Shown: positions 35,054-43,857 of the stretch, one piece after another | Layout of the letters: every line of letters begins with the position of its first letter | Position numbering within the stretch: position 1 is the stretch's first letter | Assembly: GCF_007993935.1 (NCBI RefSeq) | Contig: NZ_VITY01000015.1 | Span: forward strand, 1 to 55,826 | Direction of reading: 5' to 3' | DNA length: 55,826 nucleotides | Source: Bradyrhizobium macuxiense | Lineage (GTDB): Bacteria > Pseudomonadota > Alphaproteobacteria > Rhizobiales > Xanthobacteraceae | Notes under the pieces: model-generated | The model's input: the letters and a program-made list of their open reading frames with translations, nothing else | Told to the model about the DNA's origin: nothing | Databases searched by the model: none | Program-made: the position numbers and the translations under genes

Positions 35054-36205
35054 ATGGCTGACCTTTCCGTCATTGACCGCTTTACCGAGACCTTCTCCCG
35101 CTACATCGATTCCGGATTTGGTCTTCTGTCTGGCGAAGTCTCGTTGCTCAGTTCGACCCTGATCGGCATCGACCTGACGCTAGCGGGGCTCGCCTGGAGC
35201 ACGCGTGGCGATGAGCAGATCCTGGTCACGCTTGCCAAGAAGGTGCTCTATGTCGGCGCCTTTGCGTTCATCATCGGCAACTTCAAAAGTCTCGCGGACA
35301 TCATCTTTGCGTCGTTCTCCGGCATCGGGTTGAAGGCCTCGGGCGGGAGCTTAAGCGCTTCCGACCTGGCGCGGCCGGGCTTTGTTGCGGCTGCCGGATT
35401 CACGGCGGCCCATCCGCTGCTGGAGGAGACCGCCCAGTTCACGGGCTTCGACGTCCTGACTAACCTGCCAACCATCCTGATCCTGCTGTTCTGCTGGATC
35501 CTGATCGTGCTCGCATTCTTCGTGCTCTCGGTGCAGCTCTTTGTGACGCTGATCGAGTTCAAACTGACGACGCTGGCAAGCTTCATTCTGGTGCCGTTTG
35601 CCTTGTGGGGGAAGACTGCCTTCCTTGCGGAAAAGACCCTCGGCAACGTCGTTGCATCGGGCGTGAAGGTGATGGTTCTCGCGATCATCATCGGCATCGG
35701 CTCGACCATCTTCGGTCAACTCGCGGGGACGTTGACTCGGCCAATCGACATTGCCTCAGCCATGAGCCTGCTGCTAGCGGCGCTCTCGCTGTTCGGCCTC
35801 GGCATCTTTGGTCCCGGGATCGCAGCTGGCCTGGTCTCAGGCGCCCCTCAACTGGGAGCCGGAGCGGCTGCCGGGACGGTGGCGGGTGCAGCAGCGGTCG
35901 CGATCGGCGGCGGAGCGGCGGCCGTCGGCGGTCTGCGCGCAGCGGCAGGCGGTTCAATGGCTGCCGTTCGATCCGCGGCATCGCTCACGGGGGCATCTTC
36001 GGCCGCGGGCACGCCAGCGCGGGCTTTCGCCATGGATCAGGTCTCGAGCGGTAGCGCTGGAGGTACAACTACTGCTGAGGCAGGTCGCGCAATGGCATCG
36101 TCGGCACGGGGACACGCGCGGGAAGCGGCACAAGTCGCCGCTCATACCCTGAAGGAAGGTGACAAAGGCGGACATTCGTCGGGCCCGAAACTGGAAGGAG
36201 AATAG
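35054..36205 (+). CDS. trbL: TrbL, VirB6-like polytopic membrane protein
   Basis: A 383-residue protein. It begins DLSVIDRFTETFSRYIDSGFGLL, the standard TrbL start in two parts, and has six or so transmembrane segments to about residue 265. The C-terminal tail is Ala/Gly/Ser-rich and low in complexity, as is usual. It forms part of the inner-membrane channel. ATG 35054 follows a GGCGAGGG element 11 nt after trbJ. Confidence 0.92.
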   Translation: MADLSVIDRFTETFSRYIDSGFGLLSGEVSLLSSTLIGIDLTLAGLAWSTRGDEQILVTLAKKVLYVGAFAFIIGNFKSLADIIFASFSGIGLKASGGSLSASDLARPGFVAAAGFTAAHPLLEETAQFTGFDVLTNLPTILILLFCWILIVLAFFVLSVQLFVTLIEFKLTTLASFILVPFALWGKTAFLAEKTLGNVVASGVKVMVLAIIIGIGSTIFGQLAGTLTRPIDIASAMSLLLAALSLFGLGIFGPGIAAGLVSGAPQLGAGAAAGTVAGAAAVAIGGGAAAVGGLRAAAGGSMAAVRSAASLTGASSAAGTPARAFAMDQVSSGSAGGTTTAEAGRAMASSARGHAREAAQVAAHTLKEGDKGGHSSGPKLEGE

Positions 36206-36208
36206 GGG

Positions 36209-36913
36209 ATGGCATCTCACCCGTTTCAGCGCGTGTCGGTTCGCTATGGCGAGACGCCGGAGCCGGTCACCCCCTATCAGAAGGCAGCCCAGGTCTGGGA
36301 CGAGCGATTGGGCTCCGCTCGTGTTCAGGCGAGCAACTGGCGCCTCGCTGCTCTGGCAGCCATCGGCCTGTCCGGTGTGCTTGGATTGACGATCTTTATA
36401 CAGGTCGCTCGCTCGGGTGTCGTTCCCTACGTGGTCGAGGTCGATCGGCTTGGCGAGGTCCGAGCAGTCGGACCGGCGCTCGAAGCCTACCAGCCGTCGG
36501 ACGCGCAGATTGCCCACTTCCTTGCACGGTTCATCGAGAACGTGCGCTCCCTGTCGATCGATCCGGTCATTGTCCGGGCGAACTGGCTGCGTGCCTATGA
36601 CTTCGTCACCGACCGGGGCGCGCAGGCATTGAACGACTACGCGCGGGAAACCGATCCGTTCACCAAGATTGGGACCAAGACCGTGACCGCAGAAGTGACG
36701 TCCGTGGTGCGCGCATCCGGCGACAGCTTCGAGATCCGCTGGAAGGAAAACGCTTACGAGAACGGCGCGATCGCAAAGACCGAACGCTTCACGGGTCTTG
36801 TCACCACGGTTCTCAAGCCGCCCGCAGATGCCGAAACGCTGCGCAAAAACCCTCTCGGACTCTACGTCCATTCGCTCAACTGGTCGCGCGACCTTATTGG
36901 AGATGCCAAATGA
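36209..36913 (+). CDS. trbF: TrbF, VirB8-like assembly factor
   Basis: A 234-residue bitopic protein. One transmembrane helix (about 48-66, LAALAAIGLSGVLGLTIF) is followed by a periplasmic NTF2-like VirB8 domain (VVPYVVEVDRLGE to the end). It starts 3 nt after trbL and overlaps trbG by 4 nt. It nucleates the core channel in the inner membrane. Confidence 0.93.
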   Translation: MASHPFQRVSVRYGETPEPVTPYQKAAQVWDERLGSARVQASNWRLAALAAIGLSGVLGLTIFIQVARSGVVPYVVEVDRLGEVRAVGPALEAYQPSDAQIAHFLARFIENVRSLSIDPVIVRANWLRAYDFVTDRGAQALNDYARETDPFTKIGTKTVTAEVTSVVRASGDSFEIRWKENAYENGAIAKTERFTGLVTTVLKPPADAETLRKNPLGLYVHSLNWSRDLIGDAK

Positions 36914-37938
36914 ACACTGTTGCTTTCAATAAGCTCGCGTCGACCAGCGTCCTGGCCTTGTCGCTTGTACTCAGTGGCTGCGCCACCAAGCTCAACCTTG
37001 AAGCGCCCTATGATGAGATGAGCTTCGAAAAGGCGCTCCCGGAGACCGATCCGCCGGCGCCGGTACAAGTGGTCGAAACGCCGAAGGTCTTGCCTTTGCC
37101 GGGTCAATTGAAGCCCGTTCCGGCAAAGGCCGGTAAGGAGGAAAAGCTCCCGCCGGAACAAGCGATCGCCAAGGCCAACAAGGCGGCGAGGATGGAGCCA
37201 ACACGTGCCGGCTATATCAACGCCATTCAGGTCTACCCCTGGACGGAAGGCGCACTCTACCGGCTCTATGCAAGCCCGGAAAAAGTCTCGACCATCGGGC
37301 TTCAACCGGGCGAAGAACTGGTGGATGTCTCCACCGGCGATACGGTGCGCTGGGTGGTCGGCGATACTTCGAGCGGACAAGGCAACTCCCGGCGGGTGCA
37401 CATCCTGGTCAAGCCGACGCTGCCGGATATCCAGACCAACCTCGTCGTGCTGACGGACCGGCGGGCCTATCACCTCGAGCTCGTCTCGACCAAGCAGACC
37501 TACATGGCGTCGATCTCCTGGACTTATCCGACAGACACGCTTGTAGCGCTCCACAAGCAGAACGTCGCCGCCCAGGAAAGCGAGCAGCGGATCGCCGATC
37601 GCGGGGTACGCCTCGACAACCTGAATTTCCGGTATCGCATTGAAGGAGACGATCCACCCTGGCGGCCGGTGCGTGCATTCGACGACGGTCGCAAGGTCTA
37701 TATCCAGATGCCGTCCGGTCTCTCACAAGGGGAGGCGCCACCCTTATTCGTTGCCGGCGCCGATGGCCGGCCGAACCTCGTCAACTACCGGGTTCGAGGT
37801 TCCTACTACATCGTCGACCGGATGTTCGGCGCCGCTGAGCTCCGCCTTGGTGAAGATCCCCAGCGCATCGTCCGGATCATTCGTATTGACGCGCGTCCCG
37901 TATCGCAGAGCTTCAGCAGCACGGGGAATGCCTCATGA
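36910..37938 (+). CDS. trbG: TrbG, VirB9-like outer-membrane core lipoprotein
   Basis: A 342-residue protein with a lipoprotein signal peptide: lipobox LSGC, Cys about residue 24. A Pro-rich linker follows, then the two VirB9/CagX-type beta domains. The family motifs NRRAYHLEL-like (TDRRAYHLELVS) and the C-terminal YYIVDRMFGAAELRLG are present. It overlaps both neighbours by 4 nt. It would form the outer-membrane ring with TrbI. Confidence 0.93.
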   Translation: MNTVAFNKLASTSVLALSLVLSGCATKLNLEAPYDEMSFEKALPETDPPAPVQVVETPKVLPLPGQLKPVPAKAGKEEKLPPEQAIAKANKAARMEPTRAGYINAIQVYPWTEGALYRLYASPEKVSTIGLQPGEELVDVSTGDTVRWVVGDTSSGQGNSRRVHILVKPTLPDIQTNLVVLTDRRAYHLELVSTKQTYMASISWTYPTDTLVALHKQNVAAQESEQRIADRGVRLDNLNFRYRIEGDDPPWRPVRAFDDGRKVYIQMPSGLSQGEAPPLFVAGADGRPNLVNYRVRGSYYIVDRMFGAAELRLGEDPQRIVRIIRIDARPVSQSFSSTGNAS

Positions 37939-39212
37939 CGACGGGGGTCGACCGGGATCCTGAGCCGCTTGAACTACGAGCACGTCCGCGGCCAGTTCGG
38001 CGCCTCAACAGGCGCGCCCTCATGATCGGCTGCGCGATCGCCGCGTTGTTGATCGCCGGAGCGACGCTCGTAGCGCTCCGGCCGCAGTCCTTCAAGCAGT
38101 CGGTGCGGACGGAGCTCTTTAATACTGACCGCAAGCAGACCGCCGAGGGGTTGAGCAGGCTGCCAAAGTCTTACGGGGAACTGTCGCCATCGATCCCGCG
38201 GCTTGGACCGCCGTCGCCGGGGGACGTCGGGCGGGCATTCGTCGAGAACGAGAAGAAGGCCGGTGTGGCATCGGATACGGGCTTCAGGACCAACCCGGAA
38301 GAAGACGCCGAACGGGCCGAGCGGATTCGGCAGACCCGGATCGCCCAGCAGGCAAAGGAGTCAGGATTGTTCTTCCGCCTGTCGGAGAAGCAGGACAGGC
38401 GAAGGCAGGCAAGCATGACCGAAGTGGCAGCTGCCGCCCCATCTGCGTTCCGGCCATCAACCACCGATACGGGACCATCAGCCGCCGAACTCGCCAAGAC
38501 AGCGCAGGCGATGGTCGATCGATCCGGTGAGATCGTTCCCTCATCGCAAGCACGGAAGCTCGCCTTTGTGGGAACGAAAGCCGACACGGAGACCACCAAT
38601 CCGCACGCGCTGAAATCGGCACCGTCGACCTATGCAGTCATGGCCGGGTCGATCATTCCCGCTAGCCTCGTTACGGGGCTCAATTCGGACTTGCCCGGCG
38701 CAACCATCGGCCAGGTTACGGAGAACGTCTTTGATACGCTGACTGGTGAACATCTCCTTATCCCGCAAGGGACGCGGCTTCTGGGCAAGTACGACAGCGT
38801 TGTCGCCTTTGGCCAGAAGCGGGCGCTGGTCGTGTGGACACGGCTCATTTTGCCGAACGGCAACTCCATAGTGATCGAGAACCTTCCAGCCACAGATGTC
38901 GCAGGCTATGCCGGGCTCGAGGACGAGGTGGACTTCCATACCTGGCAATTGCTCAAGGGCGTGGCCTTGGCGACGTTGATCGGGGTGGGGACCCAGCTAT
39001 CGATCGGCAATGACGAAAGCGATCTCGTGAAGGCGCTAAGGGAAAGTACGCAGCAAACGACCAATCGTGCCGGGCAGCGCCTGGTGGAGCGCAAGCTCGA
39101 CGTGCAGCCGACGATCACGGTGCGACCTGGTTGGCCGCTGCGGGTGATTGTTTCGAAGGATCTCGTGCTGAAGCCATACCAAGATGTTCAATCCGTCGCG
39201 AAGAGCAAATGA
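37935..39212 (+). CDS. trbI: TrbI, VirB10-like core channel protein
   Basis: A 425-residue protein with a short basic cytoplasmic tail, one transmembrane helix (about 31-48) and a long Pro/Ala-rich periplasmic linker. A C-terminal TrbI/VirB10 domain contains YAVMAGSIIPASLVTGLNSD and the antenna-type segment TLIGVGTQLSIGNDES. It bridges inner and outer membranes and senses ATP energy. The gene overlaps trbG by 4 nt and is followed 3 nt later by the DUF2274 gene. Confidence 0.95.
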   Translation: MTTGVDRDPEPLELRARPRPVRRLNRRALMIGCAIAALLIAGATLVALRPQSFKQSVRTELFNTDRKQTAEGLSRLPKSYGELSPSIPRLGPPSPGDVGRAFVENEKKAGVASDTGFRTNPEEDAERAERIRQTRIAQQAKESGLFFRLSEKQDRRRQASMTEVAAAAPSAFRPSTTDTGPSAAELAKTAQAMVDRSGEIVPSSQARKLAFVGTKADTETTNPHALKSAPSTYAVMAGSIIPASLVTGLNSDLPGATIGQVTENVFDTLTGEHLLIPQGTRLLGKYDSVVAFGQKRALVVWTRLILPNGNSIVIENLPATDVAGYAGLEDEVDFHTWQLLKGVALATLIGVGTQLSIGNDESDLVKALRESTQQTTNRAGQRLVERKLDVQPTITVRPGWPLRVIVSKDLVLKPYQDVQSVAKSK

Positions 39213-39215
39213 CGC

Positions 39216-39443
39216 ATGAAGCTTGCGAAGCTGCCTGATCGGACGCCGGTGAAGATGAGTGTCGTGTTGGCGCCAAGCCTTGCCAAGCGGCTGCGCGAAT
39301 ATGCCGACTTTTATGCGGAGACTTACGGTAGTCGGGAGGAGGTCATGGAGTTGATTCCGTTTATGCTTGAGGCATTTCTCGATGGAGACGCGGAATTTCG
39401 CAAGGCCAAAAGGATAGCAACTTTAGATGTCGCTTCGTCCTAG
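39216..39443 (+). CDS. DUF2274 small protein closing the trb operon
   Basis: A 75-residue protein reading KLAKLPDRTPVKMSVVLAP followed by LAKRLREYADFYAETYG, the DUF2274 pattern. It is found at the end of trb operons in alphaproteobacterial ICEs. The basic N-terminus and short helices suggest a ribbon-helix-helix-like DNA-binding protein, but no function is established. The 220-nt gap to the convergent SIS gene shows no clear terminator. Confidence 0.9.
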   Translation: MKLAKLPDRTPVKMSVVLAPSLAKRLREYADFYAETYGSREEVMELIPFMLEAFLDGDAEFRKAKRIATLDVASS

Positions 39444-39663
39444 ATATCCGAGATGGACGCGACTGACCGGCTGCATTAACGTGCGCTTGGCCATATCCGG
39501 TCTCTGGCGTTGACGCACAGCCGTTGTCGAGAATTGGCGGCTTCCGCCCGGCAACGCCCTTTCGCCGCAGCATAAAGAGTTATGTCGACCGGAGAGAGGC
39601 GCTTGTGAGACCGATGCGGCAGTGCTCCAGACTTTGAGTCTCCGGCCAACGATTAGTCCGCTA

Positions 39664-40677
39664 TTAAAACGTCTCGGTAATCTTGCGCAAGCAAGGGGGA
39701 CGATCCGGATCAAATCCGCAGGCACGCGCCGTCTGCTCGATCATCCGATAGGCCGGGATCAGCATGGTGATCGGGTCGGTGGCTGGATCATCCTCGGTCA
39801 GCCAGGCCAGCGAGCCATGCGGTCCGCCGCAGAGATGCAGCGCAAACTTTTGCTCACGCAACTCGTTTACCAGTGCGTCCACCGTGGCCGCCGTTTCATC
39901 CATGAGGCGCATCATGACAACCGGCGTACGCGACGATAGCGCGGCGCGTGGCCCATGCTGCAGCTCGGCGGCGCTCAGACCGATGGAGGGCAGGCGCAGG
40001 ATTTCCGAAAGTTTGAGCGCGATCTCCCTCGCCGAGCCCAGGGCCAGACCCCGGGCCGCCACAAAAACGGCTGACGCCTTGGTGAGATTATCGGCAATCT
40101 CGGTCCAATCGAGCGCCAGCGCTCGGTCCAGCCGCTCGGGCAGCCTATCGAGGGCTGACCGCAGCGCTCGATCTCCAGCGAGCTCGGCAACAAGTCCGAC
40201 ACAGGCCGCCATCGAGCCGATCACGGTCTTTGTCGCAGCCACCGAGTGCTCTTCGCCAGCTTCGATCGGAATGACGAACTCCGCTTCGTCGGCCACCGGT
40301 GACGACGCCGCATTGACGATGGCGACGGTCCGGGCGCCCGAGGCGCGCGCGGACTTCGTCGCCGCGACAAGATCCGGGCTGCGTCCCGATTGCGAGATCA
40401 CAATGAACAGGGCATCGCGGAGCATTAAGGGCGTGCGAAATGCTGTGATCACCGAGGGAGCGCTGGCTGAAACGGGAAGACGAAGCCGCGTCTCGACAAG
40501 GTATCTCAAGAAAACCCCGGCATGCCCGGAGCTTCCCCGGCCACACACGACACAGAGGGGAACGGCGCCAATTCTAATTCGTTGTGTGACGTCGCGCGCG
40601 GCGGGGCGGCTGCGAACAATGTTGGCGACAACATTGGCGCTTTCCCCGATTTCGCTCGCCATCGCGGAGGTCGTCAT
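39664..40677 (-). CDS. SIS-domain protein, NagB-II-type glucosamine-6-phosphate deaminase
   Basis: A 337-residue protein with two SIS (sugar isomerase) domains. Phosphosugar-binding Ser-rich motifs are visible in GRGSSGHAG and ISQSGRSPDL, with GAEEHSVAATKT-like (AGEEHSVAATKT) and SAAELQHGPRAAL in the second half. The GlmS isomerase-like architecture without a glutaminase domain is that of NagB-II enzymes, which convert glucosamine-6-P to fructose-6-P plus ammonia. The neighbouring MurQ, kinase and NagA complete a salvage pathway. The start overlaps murQ by 4 nt. Confidence 0.88.
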   Translation of the reverse strand: MTTSAMASEIGESANVVANIVRSRPAARDVTQRIRIGAVPLCVVCGRGSSGHAGVFLRYLVETRLRLPVSASAPSVITAFRTPLMLRDALFIVISQSGRSPDLVAATKSARASGARTVAIVNAASSPVADEAEFVIPIEAGEEHSVAATKTVIGSMAACVGLVAELAGDRALRSALDRLPERLDRALALDWTEIADNLTKASAVFVAARGLALGSAREIALKLSEILRLPSIGLSAAELQHGPRAALSSRTPVVMMRLMDETAATVDALVNELREQKFALHLCGGPHGSLAWLTEDDPATDPITMLIPAYRMIEQTARACGFDPDRPPCLRKITETF

Positions 40678-41663
40678 GGCTCAGTCGCTCCGTCTCGCCT
40701 GCGCGCCGTCGCTCCCTTTGGATGCCGGTCACCATCCCTGGCGAGTTCGGCAAACACCCGTCGAAGGTTGCCGTCACAGTTTTTCAGCACGGTCTCGGCA
40801 TCATCCTTGTCGACACCCAACACCAGAAGGACTGCCGTCTTGATGTCTCCCTCGGCCTGCTCGAGCGAGCGTGCCGCGTGCGACGGATCACAGTGCGCGA
40901 TTTGCGCCACCATGACCTCTGCGCGCCGCTTCAGCTTGGCATTGGTCGGCTGCATATTCACCATCATGCCGCGATACACCCGGCCAAGCCGCAGCATAAT
41001 CCCTGAGGAGATCAGATTGAGCACGACCTTCTGCGCGGTGCCCGCCTTCATCCGCGTAGAGCCGGCGACCAGCTCGCGGCCGGTCTCGATCAAGATCGGA
41101 AACTTTGCCGATGTCAGCAGTGCAGTGCCGGGATTGTTGGCGACGCCAATCGTCACTGCATCGAAAGAGCCTGCTTGCTGCAGCGCCGCGACCGTGAATG
41201 GCGTGGTGCCGCTGGCGGCTACTGCGATCACCACGTCGTGCGGCGTGAGTCGCGCGACATCGATCTGCATGACTGCATCATCGACATCGTCCTCTGCGCC
41301 CTCGATGCTGGTGACGAACGCACTATCTCCGCCGGCGACGATGAAGCGAACGCGCTCCTTGGGCCAGGCGAAGGTCGGCATAAGCTCAGCGCCGTCCTGG
41401 ACTGCCACGCGGCCCGAGGTACCGGCGCCGACATACACAATGCGTCCGCGATCGCCCAGCGCCGCTTTGGCTGCTTCGGTCGCCGCAGTGATTGCGGGAA
41501 GGGCATGGCCGATCGCTGCAACGGCCGCAAGCTGGCCCTCCCACATCGCTTCCACCGCGGACATGAGCGGCCATGCATCAAGATCGGCAAAGCGGGGATC
41601 GACTTCTTCGGTGGCCATATTGATCCATGCGCCCTTAGCCGCGGAGCTTTGAAGCCTGTTCAT
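40674..41663 (-). CDS. murQ: MurQ, N-acetylmuramic acid 6-phosphate etherase
   Basis: About 329 residues with one SIS domain. The family motifs are TEEVDPRFADLDAWP, the phosphosugar loop VGAGTSGRVAVQDGAEL, IAVAASGTTPFTVAAL, ANNPGTAL and AGSTRMKAGTAQKVVLNLIS. It removes the lactyl ether from MurNAc-6-P to give GlcNAc-6-P, a cell-wall recycling step. ATG 41663 has a GAGAGAGAC element and overlaps the kinase gene by 29 nt. ATG 41618, just before the conserved region, is an alternative start. Confidence 0.95.
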   Translation of the reverse strand: MNRLQSSAAKGAWINMATEEVDPRFADLDAWPLMSAVEAMWEGQLAAVAAIGHALPAITAATEAAKAALGDRGRIVYVGAGTSGRVAVQDGAELMPTFAWPKERVRFIVAGGDSAFVTSIEGAEDDVDDAVMQIDVARLTPHDVVIAVAASGTTPFTVAALQQAGSFDAVTIGVANNPGTALLTSAKFPILIETGRELVAGSTRMKAGTAQKVVLNLISSGIMLRLGRVYRGMMVNMQPTNAKLKRRAEVMVAQIAHCDPSHAARSLEQAEGDIKTAVLLVLGVDKDDAETVLKNCDGNLRRVFAELARDGDRHPKGATARRRDGATEP

Positions 41664-42558
41664 GGTCAGTGTCTCTCTCGGGCAGATCGTGCCGCCCTCG
41701 CGCCACCAGTAACGCACCGGCCGCTGCGTCGGCGTCAGGGCGCTTCAGGCGGGCGCGCAGATCAGGTGTCAGCCAGGGCGTAATGGCAGCCGCGAGTCCG
41801 CCCACGAGCGCGAGCCGGTCAATTCCTCTCGCCAGGAAAAGATCGAGGAGATCGCCAATGGCATCGGCCGCGCGCTCGACAATGCGGCGGCCGACCGGAT
41901 CGCCCTGATTGGCGTGCCGTATCACGATCGGCGCAAACCCTGCGTAATCTGTTGCTTTGGCTTCTTCAGACCATGCCACTGCCTGATAGGGATCATGATC
42001 GAATGCGCCAAGTACCTCTGAAAGCAGTGGGGTCAGCTCGCTGCGGCGATCAGCAGCCCGCAGCGCCAAGCGCACGACCTGCAGACCGATGTCGGCGCCG
42101 CTGCCTTCGTCGGAGACAGGAAAGCCGTAACCGGCGAGACGAATTTCGCGGCCGCCGATCAGGCCGACACCAACCGAGCCAGTGCCGGCTACCACGATCG
42201 CCCCGTCCGCGCCGCTGTGGGCGCCGAGACAGGCAGCCATGCCGTCGCTTATGAAGATAGCGGACGTAAACGGATGGACGATCTTCTTGAGCGCCGCTTC
42301 CGCGCCCCGGCGGCCGAGGCCGGCGAGGCCAATTCCGGCGTGGATCCGCGCAAAATCCTCGCGCGCCAAGCCGGCCTGCGCGGCAGCCGCTTCGGTTGCC
42401 TCCATGATGGAACGCCAGGCCTTTTCGACACCAATCCGCGTCGTCGCAGGCCCCGAGCTCGCTTCGCCGAGCAGCCTGCCGCTTTCGTCCTCAATCCGGG
42501 CGCGGCAGCGGGTTCCGCCCCCGTCAATTCCGAGATACGTGGTACCTTTCATTCCCAT
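41635..42558 (-). CDS. BadF/BcrA-type N-acetylglucosamine (or MurNAc) kinase
   Basis: A 307-residue ASKHA-fold sugar kinase. The phosphate-1 motif is YLGIDGGGTRCRA, the adenosine motif is ALVGGLAAAITPWL, and VVAGTGSVGVGL with GYGFPVSDEGSGADIG lies between. This matches BadF/BcrA-family GlcNAc kinases, and some members also phosphorylate MurNAc. It is first in the minus-strand operon kinase-murQ-nagB-II. With no PTS gene nearby, it would phosphorylate sugars brought in by a non-PTS transporter or released internally. Confidence 0.9.
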   Translation of the reverse strand: MGMKGTTYLGIDGGGTRCRARIEDESGRLLGEASSGPATTRIGVEKAWRSIMEATEAAAAQAGLAREDFARIHAGIGLAGLGRRGAEAALKKIVHPFTSAIFISDGMAACLGAHSGADGAIVVAGTGSVGVGLIGGREIRLAGYGFPVSDEGSGADIGLQVVRLALRAADRRSELTPLLSEVLGAFDHDPYQAVAWSEEAKATDYAGFAPIVIRHANQGDPVGRRIVERAADAIGDLLDLFLARGIDRLALVGGLAAAITPWLTPDLRARLKRPDADAAAGALLVARGRHDLPERDTDHEQASKLRG

Positions 42559-42588
42559 GGAAAGTTAACGCAAGGGCTTCGGTCCGGG

Positions 42589-42611
42589 TCCCCCAACGCA
42601 TAGATGGGGGA
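42589..42611. promoter_or_regulatory. Inverted repeat between the divergent kinase and nagA genes
   Basis: TCCCCCA (42589-42595) and TGGGGGA (42605-42611) flank a 9-nt spacer in the 114-nt divergent gap. It is well placed to control both directions. No regulator gene lies in the cluster, so the binding protein would be encoded elsewhere. Confidence 0.5.
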
Positions 42612-42672
42612 ACATTTTAGATTACGGCACTCGTCTCACGGGCCTGTGACTGCCACTCTCGGATGAACGCTG

Positions 42673-43857
42673 ATGGGCGACCGCACCTCTTCCGACGATA
42701 TCACGATTGCTGCGTCGCAAATCTTTGACGGTATTGCGGTGCACGGGCCGGGGCGGGTCAGGATTTCGAAAGGCAGGATTGAAAGCATTACCTTCGGAGA
42801 GTCGGAGCCGTGCGCGTCAATCCAGCTGCCCCGCGATGCGATCCTTGCACCCGGATTCCTCGACGTCCAGGTGAACGGAGGAGGGGGAGTTCTTCTCAAC
42901 GACGAGCCAACTGAAGCTGGTGTTCGTCGCATCGTCGCAGCGCACCGCGGAGCAGGGACCACGGGCTGCTTGCCGACCCTCATCACTGATCGCAGCGAGG
43001 TCATCGAGCGATTGGCTGCAGTAGCTCCGGCGTGCCTCAAGATTCCCGGTGTGCTCGGCTTTCATCTGGAAGGGCCGGCACTCAACCGGTCACGCATGGG
43101 CATCCATCCGGAAGCCGAAATACGCGTGCCCGATCGGCGCGATCTCGCCGCGGTCAAAAGTTTCGGGGGCCACGGCCGCTCTATCGTAACCTTGGCCCCG
43201 GAATGCGTGCCCGCATCCATGATCGATGAGCTAATCGGCGCTGGATTGCGTATCGCAGCCGGCCACAGTGACGCCACCGCAGCGGAGGTCCGGCTGGCAG
43301 TCGACCGTGGTATCTCGGGGGTGACCCATCTGTTCAACGCCATGTCGCAGTTGAACGCCCGGGAGCCGGGCCTAGTGGGCGTCGCGCTTGAGGACGATCG
43401 GCTGTTCGCAGGGATCATCTGCGACGGCATCCACGTTGACCGCGCTGGTTTGCGTGTTGCCTTCCGCTGCAAGGGACGCGATCGCTTGATGCTGGTCACC
43501 GATGCGATGCCATCGGTGGGTACGGACGATCGGCAATTCCTGCTGCAAGGAAAGCAGATTACATTGAACGAAAGTCGCCTGACTGGCCCAGATGGCACGC
43601 TCGCGGGCGCTCACCTCACCATGATTGAGGCGGTGCGCAACGCTATTGCGCTTATCGGAGCCTCCCTTATCGACGCCCTCATCATGGCTTCCCGGACGCC
43701 CGCGACGTTTCTGGGCCTTGAGGATGAGCTTGGACGGATTGCGCCCGGCTACTGCGCGGACCTTGTCGCGATCAATTCGGCCCTTGAAGTTGTCGGCACT
43801 TGGGTAGCCGGTGTCGGTTCGACGAACGATGCGACCATGGCTTCTCACCGAGGGTAG
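42673..43857 (+). CDS. nagA: NagA, N-acetylglucosamine-6-phosphate deacetylase
   Basis: A 394-residue amidohydrolase. The motifs are PGFLDVQVNGGGG, GFHLEGPALNRSRMGIH (family HLEGP), AGHSDATAAEV with a metal His, GVTHLFNAMSQLNAREPG, ICDGIHV and the catalytic Asp in LVTDAMP. It converts GlcNAc-6-P to GlcN-6-P plus acetate, feeding the NagB-II-type protein. It is divergent from the kinase-murQ-nagB-II operon. Its stop codon is directly abutted by the aspartokinase start. Confidence 0.95.
   Translation: MGDRTSSDDITIAASQIFDGIAVHGPGRVRISKGRIESITFGESEPCASIQLPRDAILAPGFLDVQVNGGGGVLLNDEPTEAGVRRIVAAHRGAGTTGCLPTLITDRSEVIERLAAVAPACLKIPGVLGFHLEGPALNRSRMGIHPEAEIRVPDRRDLAAVKSFGGHGRSIVTLAPECVPASMIDELIGAGLRIAAGHSDATAAEVRLAVDRGISGVTHLFNAMSQLNAREPGLVGVALEDDRLFAGIICDGIHVDRAGLRVAFRCKGRDRLMLVTDAMPSVGTDDRQFLLQGKQITLNESRLTGPDGTLAGAHLTMIEAVRNAIALIGASLIDALIMASRTPATFLGLEDELGRIAPGYCADLVAINSALEVVGTWVAGVGSTNDATMASHRG

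Larger units (their letters stand above)
17519..39443. mobile_element. Conjugation and excision-control core of an integrative conjugative element
   Basis: A continuous block carries anti-restriction, excision control (FseA-like, RdfS), the TraF pilin peptidase, a relaxase, a coupling protein and the TrbBCDEJLFGI mating-pair-formation system. Gene order resembles the rdfS-traF-rlxS and trb regions of the Mesorhizobium symbiosis ICEs (established family). No integrase or replication gene lies within the block, and attachment sites were not identified. Both edges are therefore approximate: the left is set by the inverted repeat before ardC, the right by the end of the trb operon. It may be the middle of a larger island that includes neighbouring genes. 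Confidence 0.8.

Noticed and set aside
39764..40843. 359-codon plus-strand frame opposite the SIS-domain gene
   Set aside because: Same reason: low-complexity Ser/Arg composition and no start site, while the minus strand encodes two clear SIS domains.
40522..41652. Long plus-strand open frame (376 codons) opposite murQ
   Set aside because: Antisense shadow of a GC-rich gene: Ser/Ala/Arg-rich composition, no domain, and murQ motifs are unmistakable on the other strand.
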